The notes: a model not told the origin generated them from the sequence alone. Shown: positions 7,799-18,162, numbered from the stretch's first letter. The stretch is 64,000 nt of DNA from Clostridia bacterium (GCA_035561135.1 DATMYA010000040.1:1-64000); one strand, 5' to 3'. Numbers and translations are program-made.

Positions 7799-8554
7799 TC
7801 AGCGGCCTTCGCGCAGGCGGGACGCCAGTCTCGGCGGAAGGTTGGCGGCAATGATGCGATGCTGCGCCAGGTCGATCGGATATGGCACGCGGTAGAACGT
7901 CACGGTGGCTGCATCGGAATCGTACACGGCGAATCCCGCGCGCCAGTCGCCGTCACGCGGTTGGCCGACCGAGCCTGGATTGATCAGGTATCGTGCTGCG
8001 CCGTCGATCTGCACCGTGTACTGCTCCAGCGTCTTTCGCGACTCCCACTGCAACGTCACCGCAAGCAAATCTCGATTTGTCAGTGCTGCGCCCCCCTGTA
8101 TATGAGTGTGCCCGAAGAAGGTGATGGGCGTATCCACCAGGTCGAGCGCGTCACGCGCAGCGAGGCTGTTCATTATGTACTCATCCTCGTCCATCGGTGA
8201 ACCATGAACGAACTGCACGCCGGGTAAATCCTCTGAGCGCAATGGCCCCTGCGGCAGTTTGCGTATCCAGAGCAGATTTTCAGCATGGAGCATGCTGCGC
8301 GTCCATAGCGCCGCGGTGCCTGCGATGGGATTGAAGTTGCGGATATCGATGAGACCGCTGCATGCGCGGTCGTGATTGCCGCGCACGACGATGCCGCTCA
8401 GCTCTCGCGCCGTCTCGATCACCTCGTTTGGACTGGCGCCATAGCCGATGAGGTCGCCAAGGTTCGCCACGCGGTCGTACTCCGGAGCGACTTCCAGGCA
8501 CGCCTGAAGCGCTTCCAGATTCGAGTGTATGTCGCTAATGACGAGCAGGCGCAC
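7799..8554 (-). CDS. Metallophosphoesterase, YfcE/MJ0936-like
   Basis: This 251-residue calcineurin-like phosphoesterase has the full metal set in order: ISDIHSN at the N-terminus, GDLIGYG, GNHD and GHTH. It therefore probably hydrolyses small phosphodiesters or phosphoproteins with two metal ions in the cytoplasm; the substrate is unknown. It begins with GTG, with a GAGG about 8 bp upstream. The RNase H gene follows 19 bp downstream on the same strand, so the pair is likely an operon. Confidence 0.92.
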   Translation of the reverse strand: MRLLVISDIHSNLEALQACLEVAPEYDRVANLGDLIGYGASPNEVIETARELSGIVVRGNHDRACSGLIDIRNFNPIAGTAALWTRSMLHAENLLWIRKLPQGPLRSEDLPGVQFVHGSPMDEDEYIMNSLAARDALDLVDTPITFFGHTHIQGGAALTNRDLLAVTLQWESRKTLEQYTVQIDGAARYLINPGSVGQPRDGDWRAGFAVYDSDAATVTFYRVPYPIDLAQHRIIAANLPPRLASRLREGR

Positions 8555-8655
8555 GGCGTAGCCTCACCTAGGGCGAGCATTATAGCCTCTGCACAGATTC
8601 GAAGCAGCCATCGTCTGCATGACTGCGGTCTATCACGCTGGTTCCGAGCGCTGGG

Positions 8656-8710
8656 TCGGAACGCCGGTCGGAAGGGCAATCGGAATACTGGTCGAAACAC
8701 GCGGTCGGAA
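8656..8710. repeat. 12-bp tandem array (TCGGAA core) upstream of the VanX-like gene
   Basis: The core TCGGAA (once TCGAAA) recurs at 8656, 8668, 8680, 8692 and 8705, with spacings of 12, 12, 12 and 13 bp. A reverse-complement core TTCCGA lies at 8642. The array ends about 58 bp before the ATG of the dipeptidase gene, a place suited to regulator binding. Confidence 0.7.
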
Positions 8711-8768
8711 CCGAGGCACCCTCTGCCCGTGCACGCAATTGCCACCCCGTTGTAAGCTTTCCGCCGTG

Positions 8769-9515
8769 ATGAAGCGATATGCACTCGCCCTGATCCTGCT
8801 GCTGAGCATCGGCAGCATCCGTGTTCCGATGGTCGCCCAGACTCAGGGGTCGGCTGCTGACTTCCGTATTCAGCCCGTACGTCCGGTCGAGGAGTTGAGG
8901 CGCGAGGCGCTGAAGCAAGAGCCGCCACCGCAAAGCGGCGATCTCCGCAAGCCCGACCTGGTGGAACTGGTGACGCTCGACCCTACCATCAAGCTCGACA
9001 TACGTTACGCCACGAAGAACAACTTCCTGAGTACGCCGATGTACAACGAGGCGCGCGCCTTCTTACAGCGTCCTGCCGCAGACGCCCTCGTCCGCGCCAA
9101 CCGCGAATTGCACAAGCAGGGCTACGGACTGCTCATTCACGATGCCTACCGCCCCTGGTATGTGACCTGGATGTTCTGGCAAGCGACGCCGGAGAGCCTG
9201 CATAAGTTCGTCGCCGATCCCAAGACCGGCTCGCGCCACAACCGCGGATGTGCCGTCGACCTCACGCTCTACAACCTGAAGACCGGCAAAGCGGTCGAGA
9301 TGCCAAGCGGTTACGATGAGATGAGCGAACGCGCGTATCCCAGCTACGCCGGCGGAACCGCAGAGCAGCGACGCCTGCGCGACCTGCTCCGAACGGAGAT
9401 GCAGAAGCAAGGATTCGCCGTGTACGAATTCGAGTGGTGGCACTTCGACTACAAGGATTTCGACAAGTATCCGGTGCTGAATGTGCCGTTCGAGAAGCTG
9501 CGCAAAGCTACTTAA
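8769..9515 (+). CDS. D-alanyl-D-alanine dipeptidase, VanX/DdpX-like (M15D), secreted
   Basis: The 248-residue product has a signal peptide (MKRYALALILLLSIGSI) and the M15D zinc site: SxHxxGxAxD at Ser155, His157 and Asp164, and EWWHFDY near residue 225. Enzymes of this family hydrolyse D-Ala-D-Ala. A secreted form fits peptidoglycan turnover or D-Ala salvage better than vancomycin resistance, and no vanH/vanA partners are nearby. The ATG was chosen over upstream starts because it opens directly on the signal peptide. Confidence 0.92.
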   Translation: MKRYALALILLLSIGSIRVPMVAQTQGSAADFRIQPVRPVEELRREALKQEPPPQSGDLRKPDLVELVTLDPTIKLDIRYATKNNFLSTPMYNEARAFLQRPAADALVRANRELHKQGYGLLIHDAYRPWYVTWMFWQATPESLHKFVADPKTGSRHNRGCAVDLTLYNLKTGKAVEMPSGYDEMSERAYPSYAGGTAEQRRLRDLLRTEMQKQGFAVYEFEWWHFDYKDFDKYPVLNVPFEKLRKAT

Positions 9516-9530
9516 CGTCAGCTGCGGCGT

Positions 9531-10529
9531 TCAATCTCTCTGGCTTAGACGCGCAGAGCCCAGGACTGGGCACCTCGCCCAGTGCCCCTCGCTCACTTCG
9601 ACCAGTGCCGGAAGAGCGGTGGTGCACAACTCTTCGCGCCAATGGCAACGCGGCTCGAAGGCGCAGCCCTTTGGTAGCTGTCCAATCGATGGCACAGAGC
9701 CATCAATCGTCCGCAACGGCCGCGAACGATCTGTTTTCAGCGTTGGCACGGAATTCAGTAGACCCTTCGTGTAGGGATGGACGGGCTCGTGAAAGACCGC
9801 TGCCGACGGCCCCAACTCCACGATGGCTCCCGCGTACATCACCGCAATGCGATGCGAGACCTGCGACACCACCGCCAGGTCGTGCGAGATGAACAGCATT
9901 GCCAGCCGATACTTCTCGCGCAATTCCGCCAGCAAATCCAGGATTTGCGCCTGAATCGTCACATCGAGCGCCGTCGTCGGCTCATCGGCGATCAGCAACT
10001 GCGGACGATTTACGAGCGCCATGGCAATCATGACCCTCTGCCGCTGACCTCCCGAAAACTGGTGCGGATAGTCTCGCGCGCGCCGCTCGGCCTCCGGAAT
10101 GCCGACATCCTTCAACGCCGCGACAGCTCGCTGCGAAGCTTCCTGCTTGGCAACGAGCTTGCCATCGACGGTGTGCGCCAGCACGGATTCGGCCACCTGG
10201 TCGCCAATTCGCATGACCGGGTTCAGCGCCGTCATCGGCTCCTGGAAGATCATGCTGATGCGTTCGCCGCGGACCTGCTGCATCTCATCTGGCGAGAGCG
10301 TCAACAGGTCGCGACCGTCAAACACGATCTCGCCGGTAACACCCGCCTGCGGCACCAGCAACCGCATAATTGCCAGCGATGTCACCGACTTGCCCGAACC
10401 GGACTCGCCGACAAGACCCAGTACTTCCCCGCTGTCGATTTGGAAACTGTCGTCGCGCACAGCGGCAACCCGTCCCTGCGACGAAGGGAAGGTCACGGTC
10501 AGGTTGCGAACATCAAGCAGTGGGCTCAC
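9531..10529 (-). CDS. Peptide ABC transporter ATP-binding protein, OppD/DppD type
   Basis: The ATPase shows Walker A GESGSGKS, Q-loop FQEPMTALNPV, signature FSGGQRQRV, Walker B LLIADEPTTALD and the H-loop, followed by the oligopeptide-specific C-terminal region with HPYTKGLL and the late cysteines (GCAFEPRCHW). It energises import of di- or oligopeptides, or nickel in some members. It starts at GTG. Permease, binding-protein and OppF genes are absent here, so the rest of the transporter is encoded elsewhere. It converges with the VanX-like gene 15 bp away, a suggestive but unproven link. Confidence 0.93.
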   Translation of the reverse strand: MSPLLDVRNLTVTFPSSQGRVAAVRDDSFQIDSGEVLGLVGESGSGKSVTSLAIMRLLVPQAGVTGEIVFDGRDLLTLSPDEMQQVRGERISMIFQEPMTALNPVMRIGDQVAESVLAHTVDGKLVAKQEASQRAVAALKDVGIPEAERRARDYPHQFSGGQRQRVMIAMALVNRPQLLIADEPTTALDVTIQAQILDLLAELREKYRLAMLFISHDLAVVSQVSHRIAVMYAGAIVELGPSAAVFHEPVHPYTKGLLNSVPTLKTDRSRPLRTIDGSVPSIGQLPKGCAFEPRCHWREELCTTALPALVEVSEGHWARCPVLGSARLSQRD

Positions 10530-10540
10530 GTCGTTATGCT

Positions 10541-10735
10541 ACCAGTTGGCAGTAGGCAGTTACCGGTTGCCAGTTGCCAGTAGGCAGTGGCCAGTTGCCA
10601 GTGGCGAGTTGCCAGTGCCGGAGAAAGGCGCATTGAAATCGCGCACTTCGGCCAGAGAGCAAACGAATGTCGTTCGGCCTTACAGGCAACCTACATCTGG
10701 GCAACTTGCCGCTTTTACCGGCAACTGGCAACCGG
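10541..10735. repeat. Low-complexity CAGTTGCC array with an inverted copy
   Basis: From 10541 to 10619 the motif CAGTTGCCAGT and variants (CAGTAGG, CAGTGG, GAGTTGCC) repeat with a roughly 7-10 bp period. A reverse-oriented copy (GGCAACTGGCAACCGG) lies at 10719-10735, so the whole spacer could fold back on itself. A related array flanks the other end of the SPFH gene. Confidence 0.75.
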
Positions 10736-10745
10736 CCGCCGACCC

Positions 10746-11591
10746 CTACTGCCCCAGAATCAGCGGCAGTCCACTCTTGCCGCCGCCGATCACGACTATC
10801 TTTGCGTTCGGACTCTTGGCGAGCGTTTCTGTTGCTTCAATGCCTTTCCACTCGAGCAGTTGCGGGCTGATGCCTTGCGCCACGATCTGCTGGAAGTCGC
10901 GAATGCCCTGTGCCTCAATGCGCTTGCGCTCGGCTTCCTGCTTTTCTTTTTGCAGACGGAAGCTCATCGCCAGCGATTCCTGCTCGGCCTGTTGCTTCTG
11001 CTCGATGGAAACCTTCAGTGTCGGCGGCAGCTGGATGTCGCGCAGCAGGATGTTCTCCACGATGATCCCCCGCTTCGCCAACTCGCCCGAAAGCTCGGTC
11101 AACATCTGTTGCGCCACCTTTTCGCGTTCGCCGCTATACAGCGCGTTGGCCGTGTGCATTGAGGTGACGGAGCGGATCGTGGACCGCAGGTTCGGCTCCA
11201 CAACGACGTCGCCGTAGTGAGGTCCGACCTTCTGGAAGACGTCTGCGGCGCGGCTCGCGTCCAACCGGTACAGCAGCGAAGTATCGAGGGCGATAATCAA
11301 ACCCTCGTTCGACGGCACGCTCGCCGTCTCCTTCAGCGTCTGCGTACGTACCGACAGCTTATTGTTCACCTTGAAGGGGTTCACAAAATGCGTACCCTCC
11401 GGCAGCACCTCCCCGGTGACGCGGCCAAAGATGGTTAGCACTCCGACATGGCCGGAAGGCACATAGGCAATCGACGCCCAGATAAGAACGATAAGCAGTA
11501 CGACACCGATCAGCGTGCCCATTGCGCGAAGCGCCGAAGCGCCGCTAACGTTGATAACCTGCGGCGTGCGCGCGAAACCGTATTCCGACAT
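10746..11591 (-). CDS. Prohibitin-family (SPFH/Band 7) membrane protein
   Basis: This 281-residue protein has one N-terminal transmembrane segment (about 24-46), then the SPFH domain starting VPSGHVGVLTIFGRV, and a coiled coil rich in Gln, Glu, Lys and Arg (about 195-245). This is the prohibitin/HflC architecture, which forms large membrane rings that influence protein quality control and membrane domains. A strong AGGAGG site precedes the ATG. It is flanked on both sides by CAGTTGCC-type repeats and appears to be monocistronic. Confidence 0.93.
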   Translation of the reverse strand: MSEYGFARTPQVINVSGASALRAMGTLIGVVLLIVLIWASIAYVPSGHVGVLTIFGRVTGEVLPEGTHFVNPFKVNNKLSVRTQTLKETASVPSNEGLIIALDTSLLYRLDASRAADVFQKVGPHYGDVVVEPNLRSTIRSVTSMHTANALYSGEREKVAQQMLTELSGELAKRGIIVENILLRDIQLPPTLKVSIEQKQQAEQESLAMSFRLQKEKQEAERKRIEAQGIRDFQQIVAQGISPQLLEWKGIEATETLAKSPNAKIVVIGGGKSGLPLILGQ

Positions 11592-11750
11592 AGAAAGCCT
11601 CCTGGATCAGCACCACCGCGAAACGGGGTGCAAGATGCCATTACGACAGCAGTTGGCTTCCAGCGCAATGAGAATCGGGTGCTGCTCCGAAGGTGGTGGC
11701 GAGTCGCGAGCCGCAAACTGCGCAGCCTACATGCGATCTTCGCATTAACC

Positions 11751-11797
11751 GGCAACTGGCATCTGGCTACTGACCGCTGGCAACCGGCTACTGACCA
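11751..11797. repeat. CAACTGGC/GGCTACTGACC repeat, partner of the 10541 array
   Basis: The stretch consists of GGCAACTGGC, ATCTGGCTACTGACC, GCTGGCAACCGGCTACTGACC, the reverse-complement type of the 10541 array. It sits between the carboxylase stop and the SPFH start. Confidence 0.65.
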
Positions 11798-11801
11798 GGC
11801 C

Positions 11802-13385
<1,584 letters not shown>

Positions 13386-13506
13386 GCGGGCGATTATAAC
13401 CACGAACCAGTGATTTGGATCATGTGCGAAGGAGAGATGCCGGGCGGCAATGGCGGCGGCCTCGCGTGCGGCAACAGGCGGCTGAACAAAAGCCGTTTGC
13501 AAACGC

Positions 13507-13540
13507 AGGTCATCCTGAGCGCAGCGAAGGGTCTGCTGTT
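13507..13540. repeat. Half copy of the GTCATCCTGAG repeat
   Basis: GGTCATCCTGAGCGCAGCGA followed by AGGGTCTGCTGTTC matches the left arm of the palindromic element at 3056 and 33070. The right arm is missing. Confidence 0.65.
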
Positions 13541-13566
13541 CAAACTATGTACTTACGCGGGCTGTC

Positions 13567-14127
13567 CTACTGCCCCATCCCCAGCGCTTCCCAGCGATAT
13601 TTCTTCCCATCCCAGAACAGCGCCGACATTAACCCCTCGCTCTCCTCGGCGGTGATGGAAGCAACGGGCTTCTTTTTCACCAACACACTGCCCAGCGAAA
13701 TCTTCTTGAAGGGCAGGTTGACGACCGCGAATTTCGACTTCGGCGTGGCCTCGCGCCACGAATGCAGAATGAGGATGTACTTCGGCACGCCGGGCTCCGC
13801 GGAGAAGGCTGACGTGAGCTTGGGGTTCCCGTATCCAAAATAGGAATTGTAGGGATCGATCACCTTGAAGCCGCGTCCCGCCGCAGTCGCCAACGGGTTG
13901 TCTCCGGTGACGGCGAGAGCAGCGTCCTCCACAGCATCACCGTCAAAGTCGGCGGTCAGCGCAGCCAGTCCGGGCACCATCTTGTAGCTCTCGCCGAACT
14001 CTCGTGCGAACACTTTCATCAAGTTAGGCATCGCCTGGTCAGGCGCGGAGGCCTCCAACTGCTGAGCGTAAGGAAGCGTCGTGAGGAGAGAAACAACCAG
14101 AAGGACCAATAACAGGCGCGAATGCAT
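13567..14127 (-). CDS. Secreted protein of unknown function
   Basis: The 186-residue product starts with a signal peptide (MHSRLLLVLLVVSLLTTLPY then AQQ). The mature part contains a TADFDGDAVEDAALAV segment that resembles the Asp-rich calcium loop of FG-GAP/VCBS repeats, and a C-terminal KKYRWEALGMGQ. Only one such loop is present, so a full beta-propeller is unlikely. No enzyme motif is evident. It probably forms its own transcription unit between the carboxylase and yqeY genes. Confidence 0.82.
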   Translation of the reverse strand: MHSRLLLVLLVVSLLTTLPYAQQLEASAPDQAMPNLMKVFAREFGESYKMVPGLAALTADFDGDAVEDAALAVTGDNPLATAAGRGFKVIDPYNSYFGYGNPKLTSAFSAEPGVPKYILILHSWREATPKSKFAVVNLPFKKISLGSVLVKKKPVASITAEESEGLMSALFWDGKKYRWEALGMGQ

Positions 14128-14258
14128 GGGCCTACTCTATCGCGATTCCGTGGCGGCGGCACCGCCGTGGTGCCGTCGCAATCAACAGATCAGCCAAACC
14201 CTCACTCCCGGCCGGGTAACGAAAGCCCCTGTCCGGCAGTACATCACGCGCACAGATC

Positions 14259-14711
14259 CTACTTCCCGGCGAGCTCTTTCTTGACCGTTTCGCTCACGAT
14301 CTTCCCATCGACGCGCGCGCCGCCGAACTTCGCCATCGTGTTCTTCATGACGGTGCCCATGTCCTTCATTGTCGGCGATTCCATCTCTGCGATCGTCGCT
14401 TTCACGGCCGCCACGATCTCCTCTGCGCCGACAGCATTCGGCATGTAGGCCTCTATGATATCGATTTCCAAAGCCTCTTTCTGCGCCAGTTCCGGCCGAT
14501 TGCCGTTCGTGAACTGCTCGATAGAATCCTTGCGCTGCTTCACCATCGTGCTCAGCACCTGCACGATTTCGCTGTCTTCAAGCGGCGCGCGTTTATCGAT
14601 CTCTTTGTTCTTAATCGCCGACTTCATCATGCGCAACGTAGAGAGCCTCAGCTCTTCCTTACTGCGCATCGCGGCAATCATGTCCGTCTGAATTCGTTCG
14701 ACCATGCTCAT
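14259..14711 (-). CDS. yqeY: GatB/YqeY-domain protein
   Basis: This 150-residue protein matches the YqeY family: N-terminal helical core with TLRMMKSAIKNKEIDKR, a central EIVQVLSTMVKQRKDSI, and the C-terminal TMKDMGTVMKNTMAKFGG and VDGKIVSETVKKEL. The domain is shared with the tRNA-binding tail of GatB, and a role in tRNA-dependent amidation or tRNA quality control has been proposed but is not established. The start is the first of two close Met codons. Confidence 0.93.
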   Translation of the reverse strand: MSMVERIQTDMIAAMRSKEELRLSTLRMMKSAIKNKEIDKRAPLEDSEIVQVLSTMVKQRKDSIEQFTNGNRPELAQKEALEIDIIEAYMPNAVGAEEIVAAVKATIAEMESPTMKDMGTVMKNTMAKFGGARVDGKIVSETVKKELAGK

Positions 14712-14871
14712 AGGGACAAGATTATACGAAGGCTACCCCGTCCGGGAACTTGGTTGCCTCTGCCGCCGGAGCGGGATATGATGCGGCCCAAAGCCAAGCT
14801 CCGCTTTCGGAAGAGCACGCATCGCGAATTCGCGTTCTGTGCGCATTCCGCAAACGGAACTGCAGCACTTT

Positions 14872-16092
14872 ATGGGATCCCTTTCGCCACTCGCGACCTC
14901 GTTGCTCATCATCTGTTCCGTCGCATTCGTCGGCGCATTTCTCGCGTATTTCCGCGACCGCCGAATGTATGCCGGACATCAGGGTTACGCCGCCGAAGCG
15001 CGTACGCTCGCCAAGAAACTTAATGGCGAACTCTTCCGCGACGGCGAGGACCTGGTCGTCAGCGGCGAACTAGGCCGCCTGCCTGCCGTCATTCGCTTCT
15101 CGTATGGCGAGAACACGCCCGGCATGAACATACGCGTCAATGCGCCCGCGACGTTCACCATGAGCATCGTCCCCAAGGGCGCAAGCGCGACAGAAGGACG
15201 CGTCCTGGTGCGCACGCCGGACGACATGTTCGATGCGCGTTTCGTTACCCGCTCCGACCATCCCACTCAGGCCAAGATGTTGCTGTCCAGCCGTGGGGCA
15301 ATGGCGCTGCTGAAAAAGATCTGCTGCTCTTCGAATACATACATTACCGTCGCCAACGGTGGGATTGAACTGAGCGAACTGGCGATCCCTGCGCCCTACA
15401 CGCTACGGCACATACTCGATCACTTCGAGGAACTAGCGGCGCTCGCCTCGGAACTCGGCAGGATGCCCGGAGCCGACCGCTTACAGGTCAAGCCAGTGCG
15501 CCGCGAACGTCGCCTGGCGCTGCGTACGGCTATCCTCGTCGGCACCATCGCCGCTCTCGTGGGCGTCATTACGGCCAGCAGGACGCCAACAGAAACTCCG
15601 TTGGCGGACATCGTCGGCGAGGCACCGCCAAATGGCGTCACGCCGATCGACGCACTCCGGATCTCCGGCGTAAACAAATGGCACGTGGCCATCGACTCTG
15701 AACTGGAGCCCGACGCTGCTGCGTGGCTGCGCAGCTTTGGGATTAAGACCAACGGACGCGCGCAGGGCAGCTACGACCATGACGGCCCGGCGCACGACAC
15801 TGCGTATCTTCTCGTAGGCGAAAAAGGTGAGCGCAGAGTGGTGATCGTCACCGGCGGCGAGAACCGCTACGACATAACGTACCCATACATCGGCGCCATC
15901 GCTCGAGTCCCCAAGTCTGCATTCCGCAACACAGCATGGGTGAACCGTCCAGCCACAGAACCAGATGGCGACGGGCTCCTCATCATCCGTAAGCCGCAGG
16001 ACCGCGCATCCGGCCTGGTCCTGTACTTTTCCGGATCACGCCTCGCTTCGGCCGCTCCCGTGGACTACCAAACTTTGAAGTTATTGGAATAG
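14872..16092 (+). CDS. Two-pass membrane protein of unknown function
   Basis: This 406-residue protein has a transmembrane helix near the N-terminus (about 8-26) and a second near the middle (about 216-233). The roughly 180 residues between them are mixed alpha/beta and, with helix orientation in-to-out then out-to-in, could be on either side. The C-terminal part includes YLLVGEKGERRVVIVTGG and GLVLYFSGSRLAS. I recognise no family. ATG 14872 opens directly on the first helix; a GTG at 14839 would add 11 residues. It is followed by a hairpin. Confidence 0.82.
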   Translation: MGSLSPLATSLLIICSVAFVGAFLAYFRDRRMYAGHQGYAAEARTLAKKLNGELFRDGEDLVVSGELGRLPAVIRFSYGENTPGMNIRVNAPATFTMSIVPKGASATEGRVLVRTPDDMFDARFVTRSDHPTQAKMLLSSRGAMALLKKICCSSNTYITVANGGIELSELAIPAPYTLRHILDHFEELAALASELGRMPGADRLQVKPVRRERRLALRTAILVGTIAALVGVITASRTPTETPLADIVGEAPPNGVTPIDALRISGVNKWHVAIDSELEPDAAAWLRSFGIKTNGRAQGSYDHDGPAHDTAYLLVGEKGERRVVIVTGGENRYDITYPYIGAIARVPKSAFRNTAWVNRPATEPDGDGLLIIRKPQDRASGLVLYFSGSRLASAAPVDYQTLKLLE

Positions 16093-16116
16093 AAAAGGCC
16101 CGCGATAATGCGGGCC
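16093..16116 (-). terminator. Hairpin between convergent genes, oriented for the minus strand
   Basis: A 7-bp stem GGCCCGC/GCGGGCC with loop GATAAT is followed on the minus strand by TTTTCT. It sits just after the plus-strand stop at 16092 and about 160 bp beyond the M50 gene stop. It may serve both. Confidence 0.7.
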
Positions 16117-16142
16117 GAGACTGCTGACACCGCGGTAATCGA

Positions 16143-16218
16143 ACCACCTTGTGTTTCCGCGCCCACAAACACAAGGCGTCTCCACTTCGTGCCTTCGGCG
16201 CTCCGGTCGACATGACGC
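16143..16218 (-). repeat. 75-bp intergenic repeat, TGTCGACCGGAGCGCC family (copy 1)
   Basis: On the minus strand this reads GCGTCATGTCGACCGGAGCG, then CCGAAGGCACGAAGTGGAGA, then CGCCTTGTGTTT...AAACACAAGG. It matches 29398-29475 over about 75 bp with few differences. The second half forms a CCTTGTGTTT/AAACACAAGG hairpin. Confidence 0.85.
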
Positions 16219-16278
16219 CCTAGTGTGTCAGCAAACTGAATTGGGCCCGCCGGTATATATTGGTTCGAACTATTCTAT

Positions 16279-17385
16279 TTATCCTTCCACGATCTCGCGA
16301 CGCAATTTACGGGTTTCTGCAAGCAGAGCCATACTGTGCATCAAATTTTGTAGCGTGACGATGCCTACGAGATGGTCTTCGTCCACTACCGGCACCAACG
16401 ACAGGCCTTTCTGTCCGACTTTCTTAAACACGGATGCCAGAGTCTCCGACCGATTCGCCACCTGGAACACGCGGTTCATCGCACCCTGAACATAGCTGTT
16501 TCCGTCGCTTCGCAAAGCCTCCATGATGCCCTGCCGCGAAATCACGCCGACCAGGTCGCTGCCGCGCACCACCGGAAAGTCATCTTGCAACGAGTGCACC
16601 GCCTTGTGCAGTGCATCTTCCAAGGTGTCCGCCGGGGAGAGCGTCCGGAAATCCGTCAGCATCACGTCTTCCATCCGCACCGTTTCCAGCACGGACTGGA
16701 ATACCACGGAGCGATCCTCAAGTTGCGCACCGAAGAAGAGGAACACGCCAATCAGCATCAACCACGTATTGGCGACCGCGCCCACCAGGATGAATGCCAT
16801 CGCGAAAACCTGGCCGACCGTTACCGCGCGCCGCGTCGCGCGAAGGTAGTCCATGCGTTCCGCGAACCAAGCCCGCAGAACGCGCCCGCCATCCATCGGG
16901 TAGGCCGGGAGCAGGTTGAAGGCTCCCAGGAAAAGGTTCGCCCAGAAGAGACTTCTTGGCAGATTGCCGGAGTGCACGAACGGACGCGCCAACAAATCTA
17001 CTTCGGAAAATAACAGGATCGCACTGCCAACAAACGCTGCAATGAGCAAGTTGACGACCGGACCGGCCGCAGCAATCCGTATGTCGCGCCTAGGGTTCGG
17101 CTTGCGCAGGGATTCGTCGTCCATCACCGTGACGCCGCCGATAGGCAGCAGCACGATGGAGCGCACGCCGACGCCGCTCGACAGCGCAACAATCGCGTGT
17201 CCTAGTTCGTGCAGCACTACGCTGCCAAACACGATGGCTACCAACGCCAATCCGCGCGCTGCTCCGCGGGCTCCCGACGTCGCCGATTCCGTTACCCACA
17301 CGAACAGCAACAGGAAAGCAAAAGTCAGGTGTATCCGCAGGTCAATCCCGAAAATCCGCCCTGCCGAAATGGACCAATTTCTCAT
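16279..17385 (-). CDS. Site-2 protease family metallopeptidase (M50) with two CBS domains
   Basis: This 368-residue integral membrane protein carries the M50 zinc motif HELGH (about residues 58-62) in a hydrophobic helix and the second metal motif in NLLPAYPMDGGRVLRA. The last 130 residues form a CBS pair (starting about MEDVMLTDFRTLSPADTL), which usually binds adenine nucleotides and gates activity. The family cleaves transmembrane substrates, as SpoIVFB does. The substrate is unknown, and no anti-sigma factor is adjacent. ATG 17385 begins the typical MRNWSISAGRIFGI. Confidence 0.94.
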   Translation of the reverse strand: MRNWSISAGRIFGIDLRIHLTFAFLLLFVWVTESATSGARGAARGLALVAIVFGSVVLHELGHAIVALSSGVGVRSIVLLPIGGVTVMDDESLRKPNPRRDIRIAAAGPVVNLLIAAFVGSAILLFSEVDLLARPFVHSGNLPRSLFWANLFLGAFNLLPAYPMDGGRVLRAWFAERMDYLRATRRAVTVGQVFAMAFILVGAVANTWLMLIGVFLFFGAQLEDRSVVFQSVLETVRMEDVMLTDFRTLSPADTLEDALHKAVHSLQDDFPVVRGSDLVGVISRQGIMEALRSDGNSYVQGAMNRVFQVANRSETLASVFKKVGQKGLSLVPVVDEDHLVGIVTLQNLMHSMALLAETRKLRREIVEG

Positions 17386-17574
17386 CGATGGTTGTACGAT
17401 TCCGTCCTCCGCGGCGTTCCCAGCCGCCTTCAGTTTGATTCTACGCCCCAGCTTTTTGAGCCGGGAGCGAAGCCCCTCTCTATACCTTAGACGTTCGAAC
17501 GCCGTTTGCCGATTCTCCTCGCCTCCGCCGAGTGTAAAGTGAGCAGAGAGAATCAGAGGGAGTTCTCATCGACG

Positions 17575-18162
17575 ATGCGAGTCATCGCAGGAAAGTATCG
17601 CAGCCGCCAAATAAAATCTTTACCTGAACTTGACACACGGCCGACTTACGACCGGCTCAGGGAAACGCTCTTCAGCATTCTGGCTTCCAGCGGGAAGCTG
17701 GAGGGCGCGGTGTTCGTCGATCTCTTTGCCGGCACCGGTTCGATAGGAATCGAAGCCCTGAGCCGTGGCGCTTCCATGGCCTACTTCGTCGAGTCCAACC
17801 GCAAGGCAGCAAACCTGATTCGTGAAAACCTACGCGTACTCGGCATCAGCGCCGGAGCGGAAGTTCAGGAACGGGAAGTCGTTCCCGCCATCGGACGCCT
17901 TTCGGCAGCGGGGGTGCGTTGCGACGTTTGCTTCCTCGATCCGCCGTACGCGATGCAAGGTGCGTACGAGCAGGTGCTCCGCGTGCTATCCACTTCCGAG
18001 TTGCTGAGGCCTTCGAGCATCGTGATTGCCGAACACGACAAGCGCTTTGATCCCGGGGAAGGACGCGCATCAATCAAACGCTATCGACGCCTCGATCAAG
18101 GCGAAAGCTCATTAAGTTTCTATCGCGTAGAGGTGGATCAGGAGGAGCTGCTGAGCTGCTGA
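17575..18162 (+). CDS. rsmD: 16S rRNA (guanine966-N2)-methyltransferase
   Basis: RsmD methylates G966 of 16S rRNA on the assembled 30S subunit. The 195-residue protein begins MRVIAGKYRSRQIKS, shows RPTYDRLRETLFSIL, the SAM-binding FVDLFAGTGSIGIEALSRGA and the catalytic DPPY (Asp122). ATG 17575 matches the family start; a longer frame adds 23 unlikely residues. Its final codons GAGGAGCTGCTGAGCTGCTGA are part of a GCTGCTGA repeat array that fills the spacer, so the C-terminus may have been remodelled by the repeat. The usual coaD neighbour is absent. Confidence 0.95.
   Translation: MRVIAGKYRSRQIKSLPELDTRPTYDRLRETLFSILASSGKLEGAVFVDLFAGTGSIGIEALSRGASMAYFVESNRKAANLIRENLRVLGISAGAEVQEREVVPAIGRLSAAGVRCDVCFLDPPYAMQGAYEQVLRVLSTSELLRPSSIVIAEHDKRFDPGEGRASIKRYRRLDQGESSLSFYRVEVDQEELLSC

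Noticed and set aside
8769..9515. Vancomycin-resistance operon
   Set aside because: Only a VanX-like dipeptidase with a signal peptide is present; vanH, vanA, vanR and vanS are absent, so a cell-wall turnover role is more likely.
10541..10619. Possible CRISPR array
   Set aside because: The repeats are 7-10 bp and degenerate with no unique spacers of constant length and no cas genes nearby.
10099..11217. 372-codon open frame on the plus strand
   Set aside because: It crosses two minus-strand genes and a low-complexity repeat; no coding signature.
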